Positions 29,330-39,596 of a stretch of 51,570 nucleotides of DNA are shown piece by piece. Both the position numbers and the translations under genes were made by a program. This DNA is from Rachicladosporium sp. CCFEE 5018. Taxonomy: Eukaryota > Ascomycota > Dothideomycetes > Cladosporiales > Cladosporiaceae. Under the pieces are notes generated by a model. It saw only the letters and a list, made by a program, of their open reading frames with translations. It was not told where the DNA came from and did not search any database. The stretch's first letter is position 1. Each line of letters starts with the position of its first letter. The DNA lies in contig KZ111148.1 in assembly GCA_002077045.2 (NCBI GenBank), forward strand, positions 320,701 to 372,270, read 5' to 3'.

Positions 29330-31158
29330 ATGGCCACAACCACTGCCACCCGCCCCTCCCGCCCCCTTCACGACCGCCCTCCTCGCCCCAAAGAAAAGCG
29401 CAACGACATTTGGGCCTCCCTCCTCCGCCAAACCCGCCAAGCCCAAGCCCGCAACCGCTCAAACGCCCTCTCCCACCGCAGCCTAGTCCTCTGCGGCGGC
29501 TCGCCAACAGACCAACGCCAGTTCCTCGAAACGCTCACTCGACCGCCGCCTGCACTCCCTCCGAGGCGGGGCGCGGAGCAGAGGGAGAGGGATAAGGAGG
29601 GTCAGAGGGGGCGGTTGGTGTTGAGTAATGGGCAGGCTTATGGGTATGGGACGTTGGGGCTTTGGAGTGCGGCTAGTGTTGGGGTTGGGGGCTTTGCGGG
29701 GGAAGCTGATGAGGTGGGGAGGGTGGAGTGTCATACTTTTCCGCAGGCTGAGGTGGGGTTTGAGGGGTTGTTGAGGAGGGTATTAGGGGGAAGGCATGGA
29801 GAGAAGTCGGGAGCCGACGATGAGGATGCAGATCTGTTGGAGAAGTCGGAAGGGCAAGATGAAGCAGGACGGCGACCAGCAGTAACGATTCTGCTGTCCT
29901 GGAAAGAGCCGTGGCTGTTCCTGGATCAATTGAGGGCTTGGCTGCAATTACTGGCAAGAGCTGTCGCGACTGCAAACCAGACAGATGAAGATGCTATGAC
30001 AGTGCTGAAAGAGTCAAAGCTGAGCATCACTGTTGTAGTGCAGCATGTGGAGGCACAGCAAATACTGGAGCGAGAGGGCTGGACGGAGGAGACATTTGAC
30101 TACGTTTCGCAAGTGCTGCGGACAGCGATGCTTCCTCTACATCCTGCCTCATCGCTGCTATTCATATCGAGCGCCCCGCCTGCACAACAACCTGGATCGG
30201 CACTTTCACAGACACAGCGAGCTATCTTCCGGGGTCTGGACCTGGATCTGGCGACGCTCAGCCCGAAGGTTCCAGGGAGTGGCGCGACTGCGAAAGTCGA
30301 GGAGCTACAAGCGCGGCACAACGTTGTTGATCGCATGAATATTCTCGTGCCGCAAGGCTGGGACAGCGTGGGCAAGATTCGTCTGCTGTCGGAGGATTTC
30401 TCGCCTGAGGAAACGCTCTCAGCGTGGCAGAATGACTTGGCGCACTCTCTCTTTCCGGCGCCGATTCAGATGCATCAGGGACGTCGGACACTAGACCGCA
30501 GTCTCCGCAAACCATGACAGGCGCCGCCCGACCGGGAGAAGAAGTCTTTGAAGCTTCCGCGACAGCATCTCCACTCGAGCCGACTGAAGACTTTCTACCG
30601 CCAACCCCCTCAAAAGCTCAACAGAAGCCCTCAGCAATCACTTCCTACACGACTCAAATTCTCGATCCAAATGCGCACAAACGCCCTAAAGCCCCCACCA
30701 TCACCTCCACCGTCCGGCCAGAACAGGACTTCCTGGCAGAGATGAAGTCAGAACTTGACGCTCTCGCGGTCAAGGACCGCTCTACAGCCACGACGCAACC
30801 GTCCCGCCCGTCCATCGGCCTCCCCTCTGGCGAATCCACAGGCGCTCTCAACGCCCTCGGCGATGTTAGCTTCAACGTGGGAGGCGTGAGCTATAACACC
30901 AACTCCGCTGAGCAGGCTATTGAGAGGCTCAAGCGCGGCCCGGTGAGCGTGGAGAGCCCAAGTCCGACGAGTACGAGGAATGTTACGCCTAGACCGCCTA
31001 GACGGTGTGGTGGTGATAGCAGGGATGTGACGCCTTGTGCTGGTGGAAGTGGGAAGGGAGGTGCAGACTTTCCGGCGGAGGATCTGGAGAGGTACTTTGC
31101 TAGTCTAGCCAAGAAGGCTGGAGGTGGAGATAGTAGAGCGGGCACGCCGGGGAGATGA
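29330..31158 (+). pseudogene. cytoplasmic dynein light intermediate chain, reading frame interrupted
   Basis: DLIC binds the dynein heavy chain through its Ras-like domain and cargo adaptors through its C-terminal helix. The first frame (29330-30517, 395 codons) contains SHRSLVLCGGSPTDQRQFL, VTILLSWKEPWLFLDQLRAW and ILVPQGWDSVGKIRLL of the DLIC fold. It then stops shortly after AWQNDLAHS. The next frame, open from just after about 30431 to 31158, continues naturally: a Ser/Pro/Thr linker, YTTQILDPNAHKRPK, VRPEQDFLAEMKSELDALA and a C-terminal amphipathic helix EDLERYFASLAKK. No good GT-AG intron bridges them; a 41-bp candidate (GTCGGA...GACAG, 30472-30512) has a poor donor. One missing base between about 30432 and 30510 would fuse the frames. 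Either a real disruption or a sequence error. Confidence 0.75.
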
Positions 31159-31628
31159 CCGCTATGCAGGTGTATGCGGAGAGTGTGGAAGATACCCATT
31201 GGCTGCGGCTGCGCGTTTGGCAGACATCGCGTGCGCATACGACAAGGCCAGGCGAGATCTCATCTCAAATGCGATCGATCGCGCGCGCATTTAGAGTTTG
31301 TACCTTGCATATCGTAGATCCACCCACGTCATGTACTTTCCCCTACTCGACTCCAGACGGGACACCACTTTGTCGTGTTCGTTTCGCGTCTTGGCTTTCC
31401 AACTCAATAACCCTTTCGCCTCACTTGTGAGCAGTTTCTTCATCGCTCAAGACGGTGCTTTCACGGCTGTAGCGTTCAGTCGCGGCGTCTGTTGCCACAG
31501 TGTCTTGTTCATTACTGCTTACACGTGCCTTTCCGGGTTCCCTGTCTATAAGAATAGTCGGGACATCTGTGCCTCTTGCTTACACTCATCCACTTGCTAT
31601 ATACTACGACCGATCACGATACACTACC
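31159..31628. promoter_or_regulatory. intergenic region upstream of DNA glycosylase
   Basis: 470 bases, AT-richer than the genes around it. Presumed promoter of the downstream gene. Nothing else identified. Confidence 0.4.
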
Positions 31629-33140
31629 ATGGCTCGGGCTACTCGTTCCTCCGCTTCCAAGGCTGACCTCCCGGACTCAAATGGACTGTCCAGCCCTCCC
31701 GCCACTCCTGCGACGAACGGCAGAGCTAAGGGCAAAGGCAAAGCTGCGAAAGTCAAGCCTGAACCGGCCGAGACTCCAGCAAACTCCGGACGAAAGCGTG
31801 GAACCAAGCGTGTCAAGACCGAGGACGACGATGTGAACGATTTGCCACACAATCTTGGCACTGCTCTACCGCCACCGGGTGCCAATGATGCTGAGGAACC
31901 CGTAGAGAGGCCGAAGAAGCGGACTAGGAAGTCGGCGAAAAGCGAGGTTGAGTCTCCGGATGTCAAGACGAAGCTCGAAGACAGTGATGCACTCCCGGTT
32001 GCTGACGTCAAACCGGCCAAGGCGTCTCCAAAGAAGAAGGCCAAGTATGGTGTAACGCCAGGCGAGTCGCCGTATCCAGACTATGCTCGTCCCACGCCAG
32101 AGGAATGTAAGGAGGTGGTCCGGCTCCTCTCCAAGGTCCATGGCGCTGTGCAAGCACCCAAGGAGATTCCAATGCCATCTCTCGACGTCGCCGGCTGCGG
32201 CGAAGTCCCCTCCGTCATCGACGCACTCGTCCGTACTCGTCTCAGCGCCGCGACAACGAATGCCAACTCCTCAAACGCCTTCAAAGGCCTCGTCAAGAAA
32301 TTCGGCACCCTCAAAGACGGCGTGGGCAAAGGCAGCGTAGACTGGAACGCAGTCCGCCTAGCGCCCTATAACGACGTCTTCGAAGCGATCAAATGCGGCG
32401 GGCTAGCGAATAATAAAGCCCGTGACATCCAGCTCATGCTGCAGCAGACGTGGGAGGAGAATCAGGAGCGTAGTGCGCTCTTGCTTAGCCAATCTGACGA
32501 TCCTGTTGGAGCGAAGAACGAGGCTTCGGCGGAGAAGAATATGGAGATCTGGAAGGCGCAGCAGAATATTCTGTCTCTTGATCATTTGCATTTACTGAGT
32601 ACGCCGGACGCTATTGCAAGGATGCAGCAGTTCAATGGCATCGGCCCCAAGACCGCTTCCTGCGTGGCGCTATTCTGCCTTCAACGTCCGAGCTTCGCAG
32701 TCGACACGCACGTCTTCCGCCTCTGCCAATACCTTGGTTGGGTGCCCAAGACTCCAAAGAAAGGCGAACCGCGCGTCGGTCGCGAGACAACGTACGCGCA
32801 TTGCGATGCGAGGATCCCGGACGAGTACAAATACGCGCTGCATCAGCTGATGATCAAGCACGGCAAAGTCTGTCCGCGCTGTAGGGCTGCTACGGGGTCT
32901 GGGAGCGCGAATTGGGCTAAGGGATGTCCAATTGAGCATCTGGTGAAGAGGCATGGGGAGAAGAAGGGTGGGGTGAGTGTGAAGGCGAGGAAGGAAGCGA
33001 AGGCTGCTGCTGAGGGAGAGGAGGGCAGTATGGACGAGGGTACTGAGGATAGCGAAGTTGAGGGCGAGGAGTGGAGTGGTGGCGAAGGCGAGGAGGATGG
33101 CGCGGCGAGCGAGTTGAGTGAGATGGAGGATGAGGAGTAG
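31629..33140 (+). CDS. HhH-GPD base-excision DNA glycosylase
   Basis: Nuclear DNA glycosylase of the endonuclease III/HhH-GPD superfamily, 503 residues, intronless. The start (ctaccATGgct) is preferred over an in-frame upstream codon. Residues 1-170 are a basic, Lys/Pro/Ser-rich tail with likely nuclear localisation signals (RKRGTKRVK, RPKKRTRKSAK). The catalytic domain contains MQQFNGIGPKTASCVALF (helix-hairpin-helix with candidate Lys341) and FAVDTHVFRLCQYLGW (catalytic Asp359); the 18-residue Lys-Asp spacing equals that of E. coli Nth. The iron-sulfur cysteine array of Nth appears incomplete (CPRCRA and a later Cys). The C-terminus is strongly acidic. Lesion preference is unknown. Confidence 0.85.
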   Translation: MARATRSSASKADLPDSNGLSSPPATPATNGRAKGKGKAAKVKPEPAETPANSGRKRGTKRVKTEDDDVNDLPHNLGTALPPPGANDAEEPVERPKKRTRKSAKSEVESPDVKTKLEDSDALPVADVKPAKASPKKKAKYGVTPGESPYPDYARPTPEECKEVVRLLSKVHGAVQAPKEIPMPSLDVAGCGEVPSVIDALVRTRLSAATTNANSSNAFKGLVKKFGTLKDGVGKGSVDWNAVRLAPYNDVFEAIKCGGLANNKARDIQLMLQQTWEENQERSALLLSQSDDPVGAKNEASAEKNMEIWKAQQNILSLDHLHLLSTPDAIARMQQFNGIGPKTASCVALFCLQRPSFAVDTHVFRLCQYLGWVPKTPKKGEPRVGRETTYAHCDARIPDEYKYALHQLMIKHGKVCPRCRAATGSGSANWAKGCPIEHLVKRHGEKKGGVSVKARKEAKAAAEGEEGSMDEGTEDSEVEGEEWSGGEGEEDGAASELSEMEDEE

Positions 33141-33618
33141 TCGACAACCCTATGCCGGGTGGGTTTGGTGATTGGCACTTTATCTGGGAGTTGTGGGACA
33201 TTACTCCGAGACTTTTGTTCGAGAATTTGAGAGATGATGGCTCAGCGAGTTGGCGAAAATGCTGCTTCTGAGTGATCGGAAGGGGAACGGACGGATAGGG
33301 AAGCTGATGGTGGTCTTTAGGGGTGTATAGTAGACTCATGTTGTATGATATTTAGCGAGTTGCACACTCTGAGTATTACGTCGTGGACAGAGAGTCAGTG
33401 TGTCTACATGCGTAGCTCCAAATACTGGGCGATATCGAAATGTACGGTGCGGTCATGCTTGATCTGGAAGACTTTCACGAGTCTGGACTACAGGACTCGA
33501 GGTCTGTTGACTTGATTGCCAATTTCAGGAGGTAGAATAAGTATTCGGCATCGCGATGCCACTACACTCACGCACCGCACTCCAACTCGCATAGACCAAA
33601 TACCCCAGCTCCTGCCCA
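33141..33618. other. convergent intergenic spacer
   Basis: About 480 bases between the stops of the glycosylase and the Iec3-like gene. No gene or repeat seen. Confidence 0.5.
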
Positions 33619-34770
33619 TCACTCCTCCCCAAGCTTCACCTTCTTCACCGCACTCGCACTCGCACTCCCCGCCACCCCCTCCTCAGTAGCCCTCTTCCTC
33701 TTCCCCTTCCCACCACCCTCCCCACCACTCTTCCGGCTCTTAGCCTTGAACGCTCCATCCCCGTCCACCTTCCTCTTCTTCCCACTCCCGCCCAAATCCT
33801 CACTGCCCACTCCATGCTCATCGTCCTCGAACCCGCTCGCAGCACTCGGACTCCCCACTTCCCTCGCCCGCTCGACAGCGCGATCCCCAACCTGCTTCGC
33901 GAGATTCTTGCCAGGCCGCTTTTTAGTAACTACCGGCTTTCCCCACCCATCAACAGAAACGACAGAATTCGCGTCATCGTCTTCCTGCGCTTTCGTATTG
34001 TTCTTCAGCCAATTATGCTGGCTCATCGGATTCTGTAGTTCCATCTGCCTCTCCAGTTCCCTCGGCGTCATATCCGCCTGATTCACCTCCCCCACCCCCA
34101 CCACACCCTCCCTCTCAAACCCCAGCCCCGTCTCCAGACTCGCATCAAGCCGAGCATAAAACTCCGCTTCCAGCTCCGCACTCATATACCCCGGCGCATC
34201 GTTCCCTCTACACTCCAACGGCAGATCCTCCTGCCCCTCAACAACCGGCGCCGGCACCCTAGCTTCCAGCGCCTCCAATCCAACAACGCCCTGACTCGCC
34301 AACGCCTCCTGGACCTGCTCCCGTATTATGGCGAGGTCCAGCGGCGGGATCCGACCATGCTGCACAGCAATGGTATACTCCCCAACCATCTCATCCGCCT
34401 CCTGCAAACTGATATCGCTCCGCACGTGGCCCGTCCCCAGCGACCTCTGACTCGGCAATCTCACATCAAACCGCAGCTCCGCTGGCACAACAGGGCTCTG
34501 ATTAACTTCTAACAGCGTCTCGAGGAGATGGTCGAGTTCCTCTCGTAGGCGTTTGGCGAGGTGCTCGAGTTTATGCTCGGTCTTGTAGAGGGCGTGGTTT
34601 TCGGACTGGATGGCGTCGGAGTGCGTGCGGATTTGGCGGTACTTTTTGCGCCAGGACTTGTAGGGGGGGTGGTTTGAGGGGGTGGCTGATTGGGGGGGAG
34701 GCGGGAGGTTGGCGATGGTTTTGCCGCCTAGGGTGGGGTGGGGAGGGGGTGTATTGTCGGTGGCGGACAT
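33619..34770 (-). CDS. IEC3: Iec3-like subunit of the INO80 chromatin remodelling complex
   Basis: 383 residues, single exon, nuclear. The N-terminal segment NHPPYKSWRKKYRQIRTHSD followed by a coiled coil (ENHALYKTEHKLEHLAKRLR) and LLETLLEVNQ matches the Ino80_Iec3 domain of fungi. The middle is low-complexity with NPMSQHNWLKNNTKAQEDDD. The C-terminus is a Lys/Arg/Gly-rich tail (RPGKNLAKQVGDRAVERARE; KGKRKRATEEG) suited to DNA or nucleosome contact. The ATG at 34770 is the first Met in frame. The assignment rests mainly on the N-terminal motif. Confidence 0.6.
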   Translation of the reverse strand: MSATDNTPPPHPTLGGKTIANLPPPPQSATPSNHPPYKSWRKKYRQIRTHSDAIQSENHALYKTEHKLEHLAKRLREELDHLLETLLEVNQSPVVPAELRFDVRLPSQRSLGTGHVRSDISLQEADEMVGEYTIAVQHGRIPPLDLAIIREQVQEALASQGVVGLEALEARVPAPVVEGQEDLPLECRGNDAPGYMSAELEAEFYARLDASLETGLGFEREGVVGVGEVNQADMTPRELERQMELQNPMSQHNWLKNNTKAQEDDDANSVVSVDGWGKPVVTKKRPGKNLAKQVGDRAVERAREVGSPSAASGFEDDEHGVGSEDLGGSGKKRKVDGDGAFKAKSRKSGGEGGGKGKRKRATEEGVAGSASASAVKKVKLGEE

Positions 34771-35267
34771 GATTTGGGGATGTGGGTGAGTTTGTGAGTG
34801 ATGTTGCGGGATGGAGCGATGCTGTTGGTGGGCAATAGCTATACGCGGGATGGCGCGTGAAGTCAGGGCTACATGTCAAGGCTTGGCACTGTACTGGCTG
34901 CGACATTTGAGTAAGGTACCCTAAGAAAGTGGCGGTGGTCATGGGATAGATTTAAATGTGCAAATGATTCGCAGCGCTATCTACTCTGACTCCTCAGCTC
35001 CGCCACCTCACCGTCATGATTCTCCCGAGCGATCGAAGCGACATGCGCCCGCCTCAGGGATATCTTCCCTGATCATAACGAAGCACCGCCCGCTGAGAAC
35101 GCTCTATCACCAGCACAAGGCCCCAATAACAAGCATCCTCCCATGTCGTCATCCCAGCCTCTGAAGAAGCACCAAAACACCTTCGCTAATCGTTAAGTTT
35201 TTACTTTTGTTCCCGTATCAAGCGTCCAGTACACCAAGCCATGCATCTCCCCTCATTCCCTCTCACC
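34771..35267. other. intergenic region upstream of Iec3-like gene and 3' of FHL1-like gene
   Basis: About 500 bases. Holds the promoter of the Iec3-like gene. The FHL1-like frame on the same strand ends at 35268, so that gene's 3' end abuts this region. No other gene supported. Confidence 0.45.
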
Positions 35268-38200
35268 TCACCCTAGTCGTGCCCTCTTCGCGTCGTCAGC
35301 ACCACTCCCGACTCCGTTCCGCGCTTCGTCAGAAGCTGACCGCTTTAGCGTCGGTGCCGCCTCAGGCGCATTCTGCTGCTGCAATGTCGACGGTGCGGTC
35401 TGCGGCGTGAAAGCTGTTGACGTCCCATTGTATGCCGCGCCTGCGTTCGAGAGAGCAGGTACTTGCGGTGGTTCAGTATGTCCAGTCGTCTGCGGCGGTG
35501 CTGCTGGGGTCGATAGTCCGCGTACCTGCGTCTGCTGTTGAGACATCGTGCCGTACGATGCCACAGCAGCTGGGTGTGTTGGGTTCGCTGGCCGAGCTGG
35601 AGCCGAGCCTTGTCCGGCTGCCACTGGTTGCGATGCTAGAGAGTACATCGGCGCTACCGCAGTCGTCTTGGGCGAGATCGTCGTACGCGCTGGTATCGAG
35701 CCTTGTTGTGGTGCTGTGTAAGCAGAAGCTGCTTGACCGTACGATGCCACAGGGACAGCTTGCACAGGTGCCTGCACTGGCAAGCCATGTTGCGATACTG
35801 GTCTTGATGGCACAGCAGCCGATGACAGCGGTGAGGGCGTTGGTCGACCAGATGTCGGTGCTTGTGATCGTGGTCCAGACGCCTGAGTCTGATGGTACGC
35901 GCCGTTAGTCTGTGCAGCGACGGGTTGCCATGTGTTGGTGACTGCGCCGATCGCGGGTGCTTGTGTGAAGGCTGACAGAGCGGTCCCATTCGCTTGCGGC
36001 ATTGAACCATTCGGCTGAGCTGTAACAGGAGCAGCCATACCATACGGCACCGTGCCTGCTGTAGTCGATGCAGGCAGCTGAGCAGACGCACTTCCAACTT
36101 GCACAGGGTTTGGCGCAGTCACTCCCACAGGCGCCGCCTGACCCTGTGCACTAGCAGCCGCTCCGCCCTCACCCGACACTACAGCGATCTTATTCCCATC
36201 AGGCCCAACTCCCCACTTCAACCACAGAGCCTCCATCTGGCGATCCATCTCCGCTTCTAAAGGACTAGGCACAGCAGCTCGTTGCTTCGGATCAACCCGC
36301 CACGACATGATCTTATCGAACAGGCCGGCTCTTTCCGTTTCACTGAGCCCAGGCGCCTGCTGAGGATCTTTCGTGAACTTGTTCCTCCAGGCGATCATAT
36401 CGTTGACGAGTGACGGCTCTTCTGGTGGGGCTGGGGCTTGGGTGGGTGGATTGTTCGGGTGTTGACCGGGCTGTGGAGGCATGTAAGCATGCTGAGGTGT
36501 ATAAAGGGATTGGTAGCCGCGTACTGCATGGTACGGTATATACGGCACAGTTGGGGGGAAATGGGAGTGACCTACCGGACGATTTTGTTGCTGTTGGTTA
36601 GTTGAGCCGTACTGTTGAGTGCCTCGTTGGTATGGCGAGGCGTACTGCTGGCCCTGCTGGCTTTGCTGCGGGTACTGCTGTGCGTATGGGTTGCCATATT
36701 GGAAATGTGCCTGTTGTGCAGGCCTCCGTTCTGTTGCTGCTGTTGTGGGACACGTGGTGGTGAGGGCTTCTTCTTTCGAACGTCACCATTGTATGGCACT
36801 TCGGGGTTAATCGACCACATCCAGCCCTTGCCCTGCTTGGTCGACTGCTGGAAGCGAGGGTGTTGCTTGAGGTTGTGGCGAACGCTGCTCTGCCACCCAG
36901 TACTTTCTGATTTGTACTTGAAGTAAGGGTACATTTTCATGACCTTATCATAAATCTGCTGCAGTTCAAGGCCTTCCGGTGGACCGTTGCCGAGTATTGC
37001 TTCGAGAGTGATGTAATACGTCTGAGTTGGCTTCTTCAGCTCTTCTTCCGTGCACTCATCTTCGGGTTTGACTGGCGAAGGTGAGCGCCATGTGCGAGTG
37101 CGTTTCGCCTCAGCTTTGCTCTCGGCAGCGACGGCGTCAGCAAGTTCAGCAGACGCCCGAGCAAGTGCATCATCAGTCGATCGTTGTATCTTGCCATTGC
37201 CAGCACCTCTCGGACCGTTCATCGACGCAGCGTGGGGGCGAGCACCACCCTCGATGCTCTGCATGATCATGTTGTTCTCACCACGTGCAGCAGCTTTCGC
37301 AGCAGCTTCCTTTGCCTTGTTCTCGGCGCGCACGATCTCGAGCAGCTCCTTCATCGGCGGCCGCGGAATGCCTTGCTTGTCGAAGTCCATGTATCGCCGA
37401 GCGAGGATGGCATTATCTCGTTTTGAGATCAGGCCGTTCTTGGGTGGTCTTCCAGGACCTTTGCGCTTCTCTGGAAGTTCTTCCGGTGCGGCGTCACCCA
37501 GAAGCGTTCCCTTCTCGAATACAAGAGGTACATCCGCCGCTCGAGCGATGGGCTGTGCCGGTGGCTCTGATGTAGTTGGCGCTGCTGACCCGTCTCCGAC
37601 TACCGCCGGAGCGTCAGTACTGGGAGCGGGAGCTCCGGTGGGAGCAGCGGTAGTAGCAGCAGCAGCACTCGACTCGCCCACCGTCGCATTTTCAGGCGGC
37701 GGTGCGGACTTCTTTGGCTTCTTGCTCGCTTTCTTGGAGACCTCTGGTGACGATGTCCGTGGCTCATTCTTAGCAACGGTCTGTGATGTTTTCAGCTTGA
37801 GCTTCAGCCCTGACTTTTCCTTCTTCTCTGCCTTGCCCTTCTTCTTCGACTTGCCCTTCTTTCGCGACGCATCGACCAATGCTACCTCAGGCTCGCTGTC
37901 AGCCTCGCCCTCCTCGCCTTCGCCTTCATCGTCCAGAGCCGCGGAAAGTCTTCGAGCCGGACTGCTGTTGCCGACTTCGACGTCTTCATCCTCGCTCAGA
38001 GGTTCGATGTCGAGGAGGTCAGACTCTGCGTCGTCGGGCTGCACAGGCAGTCTGAACTTGAAGCGAAGCGACGCTATCATAATGTCGGTATTGTGAGTAA
38101 GTCTGACAACGGCGCCTCTCAAGTGAGTCATGTGCTCTGCACTTTCCCAACCATAAGCCCAGTCCTCAAGGTCATTTGGGGGCTGCCATGAGTACTCATT

Positions 38201-38962
38201 GAGCACCATGACATGCTTACCCAGGACCTCCATCTCCCATTCGGCCGTCTTATTATCGTAGGCGATGCGTGCATGTTCGCGGGAAATTTTGGTGATATCT
38301 TTGGGATCAGTAGGATGCACAGCAACGAAAGGCACAACCTCGCCATCCATGTCGTGGCCGGCCGACTCGTTGAAGGCGTTGTACGAGAAACCTTTGTGCA
38401 GACGTGCGGGATCGACGGACGCGGAAGACGATGATTGTGCAGACGCCTTCAGCTTCCTCTGGCGAAGGATCCTCCTATATCGTTTCTTCTCGTGCTCATC
38501 GTCGCCCTCCGCAGCTAGATTGACAATACCACCCTGCTCGCTGCACATGCTGGGCAAGCCTGGGACTGGTCGGCCTTCAAGCGAGTGATCAGACTTGGAC
38601 GATGGTTCCTCGTCCGGGTGAGAAGCGTGGCTTGGCTCTGTCTTGTATTCTTCTAGTGCTTTGGCAGCCATGCGTTCGCGCTCCTGCTCGATAAGCTGCT
38701 GCTTGCTGAGCCGTCTGCACTCGCGTTGGTATTGTTGCTGGACCTGAGAGTCACGGCCGAGTATGATGGAGAGAGTGTCGATGATGTACTCTCCATCGTT
38801 GAACACCAGCTGGGCGTTCCCTCCCCTGCTCTCACGATGGACAGGGTTCAGCACCCTCGTGCCTTCGGGTTGGGAGCCGTACGCGGAAGAAGACGCACGC
38901 GAAGCTCTGCAGAAGCAATTCTGGTTTGATCTGGCCGGCTTTCCGTTCCCGGGGCAGATCAA
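35268..38962 (-). pseudogene. FHL1: FHL1-like FHA/forkhead transcription factor, 5'-truncated and frameshifted
   Basis: FHL1 homologues regulate ribosomal protein genes. Frame 1 (38962-36572) has an FHA domain (VFNDGEYIIDTLSIILGRDS, then VAVHPTDPKDITKISREHAR), acidic/Lys-rich linkers, and a forkhead domain (YYITLEAILGNGPPEGLELQ; WQSSVRHNLKQHPRFQQ; GKGWMWSINPEVPYN). Two lesions are visible. First, its 50 N-terminal codons (38962-38813) are the antisense of the decarboxylase fragment of duplication copy 2, so the native N-terminus and promoter are missing from the FHA start. Second, after RVPQQQQQ the frame drifts to a false stop at 36572, whereas the next frame continues with a Gln/Tyr-rich stretch (QAHFQYGNPYAQQYPQQ) and a long C-terminus down to 35268 (IAWRNKFTKDPQQ). 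The shift lies near 36717-36800 and equals one missing base. Confidence 0.75.
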
Positions 38963-39173
38963 GGGTTTGATGGAGGGAGCTGGGATCGGGCATGAGAGGT
39001 TGGTCTATGGGAGTGACTTTCCATTCACGAAGGCTGAGGGGGTGGAGTTCTTGAGGGGTAAGTTGGATGAGGGGATGAAGGGGATGTTTGATCAGGGGCA
39101 GATTGAGGATATGTACTGGCGGAATGCTGAAAGGCTGTTGAGTGGGAGCGTGACTGCTACCGACGCTACTTGA
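38814..39173 (+). pseudogene. 3' fragment of amidohydrolase_2 decarboxylase
   Basis: Encodes only the last 118 or so residues of the 7854-8915 gene: AFPPLLSRWTGFSTLVPSGW through RLVYGSDFPF to the stop. It lacks the HxH motif and the two internal His ligands, so it cannot be an active enzyme. The in-frame ATG at 38763 is FHL1 antisense sequence. The remnant retains about 95% protein identity to copy 1 (substitutions such as VAFLKG to VEFLRG). Confidence 0.9.
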
Positions 39174-39596
39174 GATCACTGAATTGCTTGAGGTGCGGTA
39201 GACTTGGCTGCAAGTATAACTCGAGCACTTTGCGTCAGTGAGAAAGCCTTCATGCCGATTCGAACTGCAATCTCGACCCGCAAGCCGTTGCTGAACCATG
39301 TGCGTCTATGTACGGTCTACTGTAGTTGTTGACAGCTGAACTAGGTTGTTCGGCATACGTGGGACGACTCTGGTCGCCGACGATGCTGACGCGAGCTTCA
39401 CCGAATTTCACACTATTGAGATCTAGGATACCGTGAGATCTCGATCAACCAGGCTGGTACATCAATGCAAAGCATTTGCGATTACTATCCAGTGTGTATC
39501 TATGCAGCGCTCTCAAGTACAAACCGAAATAAGCTCAAATGACTGACATTTTCCCTCATCATCCTCCCACCGCCATCCCACGGAAGCTACCTCTGA
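39174..39596. other. convergent spacer, copy 2
   Basis: 420 bases equivalent to 8916-9250 but longer by about 90 bases, with several insertions. No gene seen. Confidence 0.5.
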
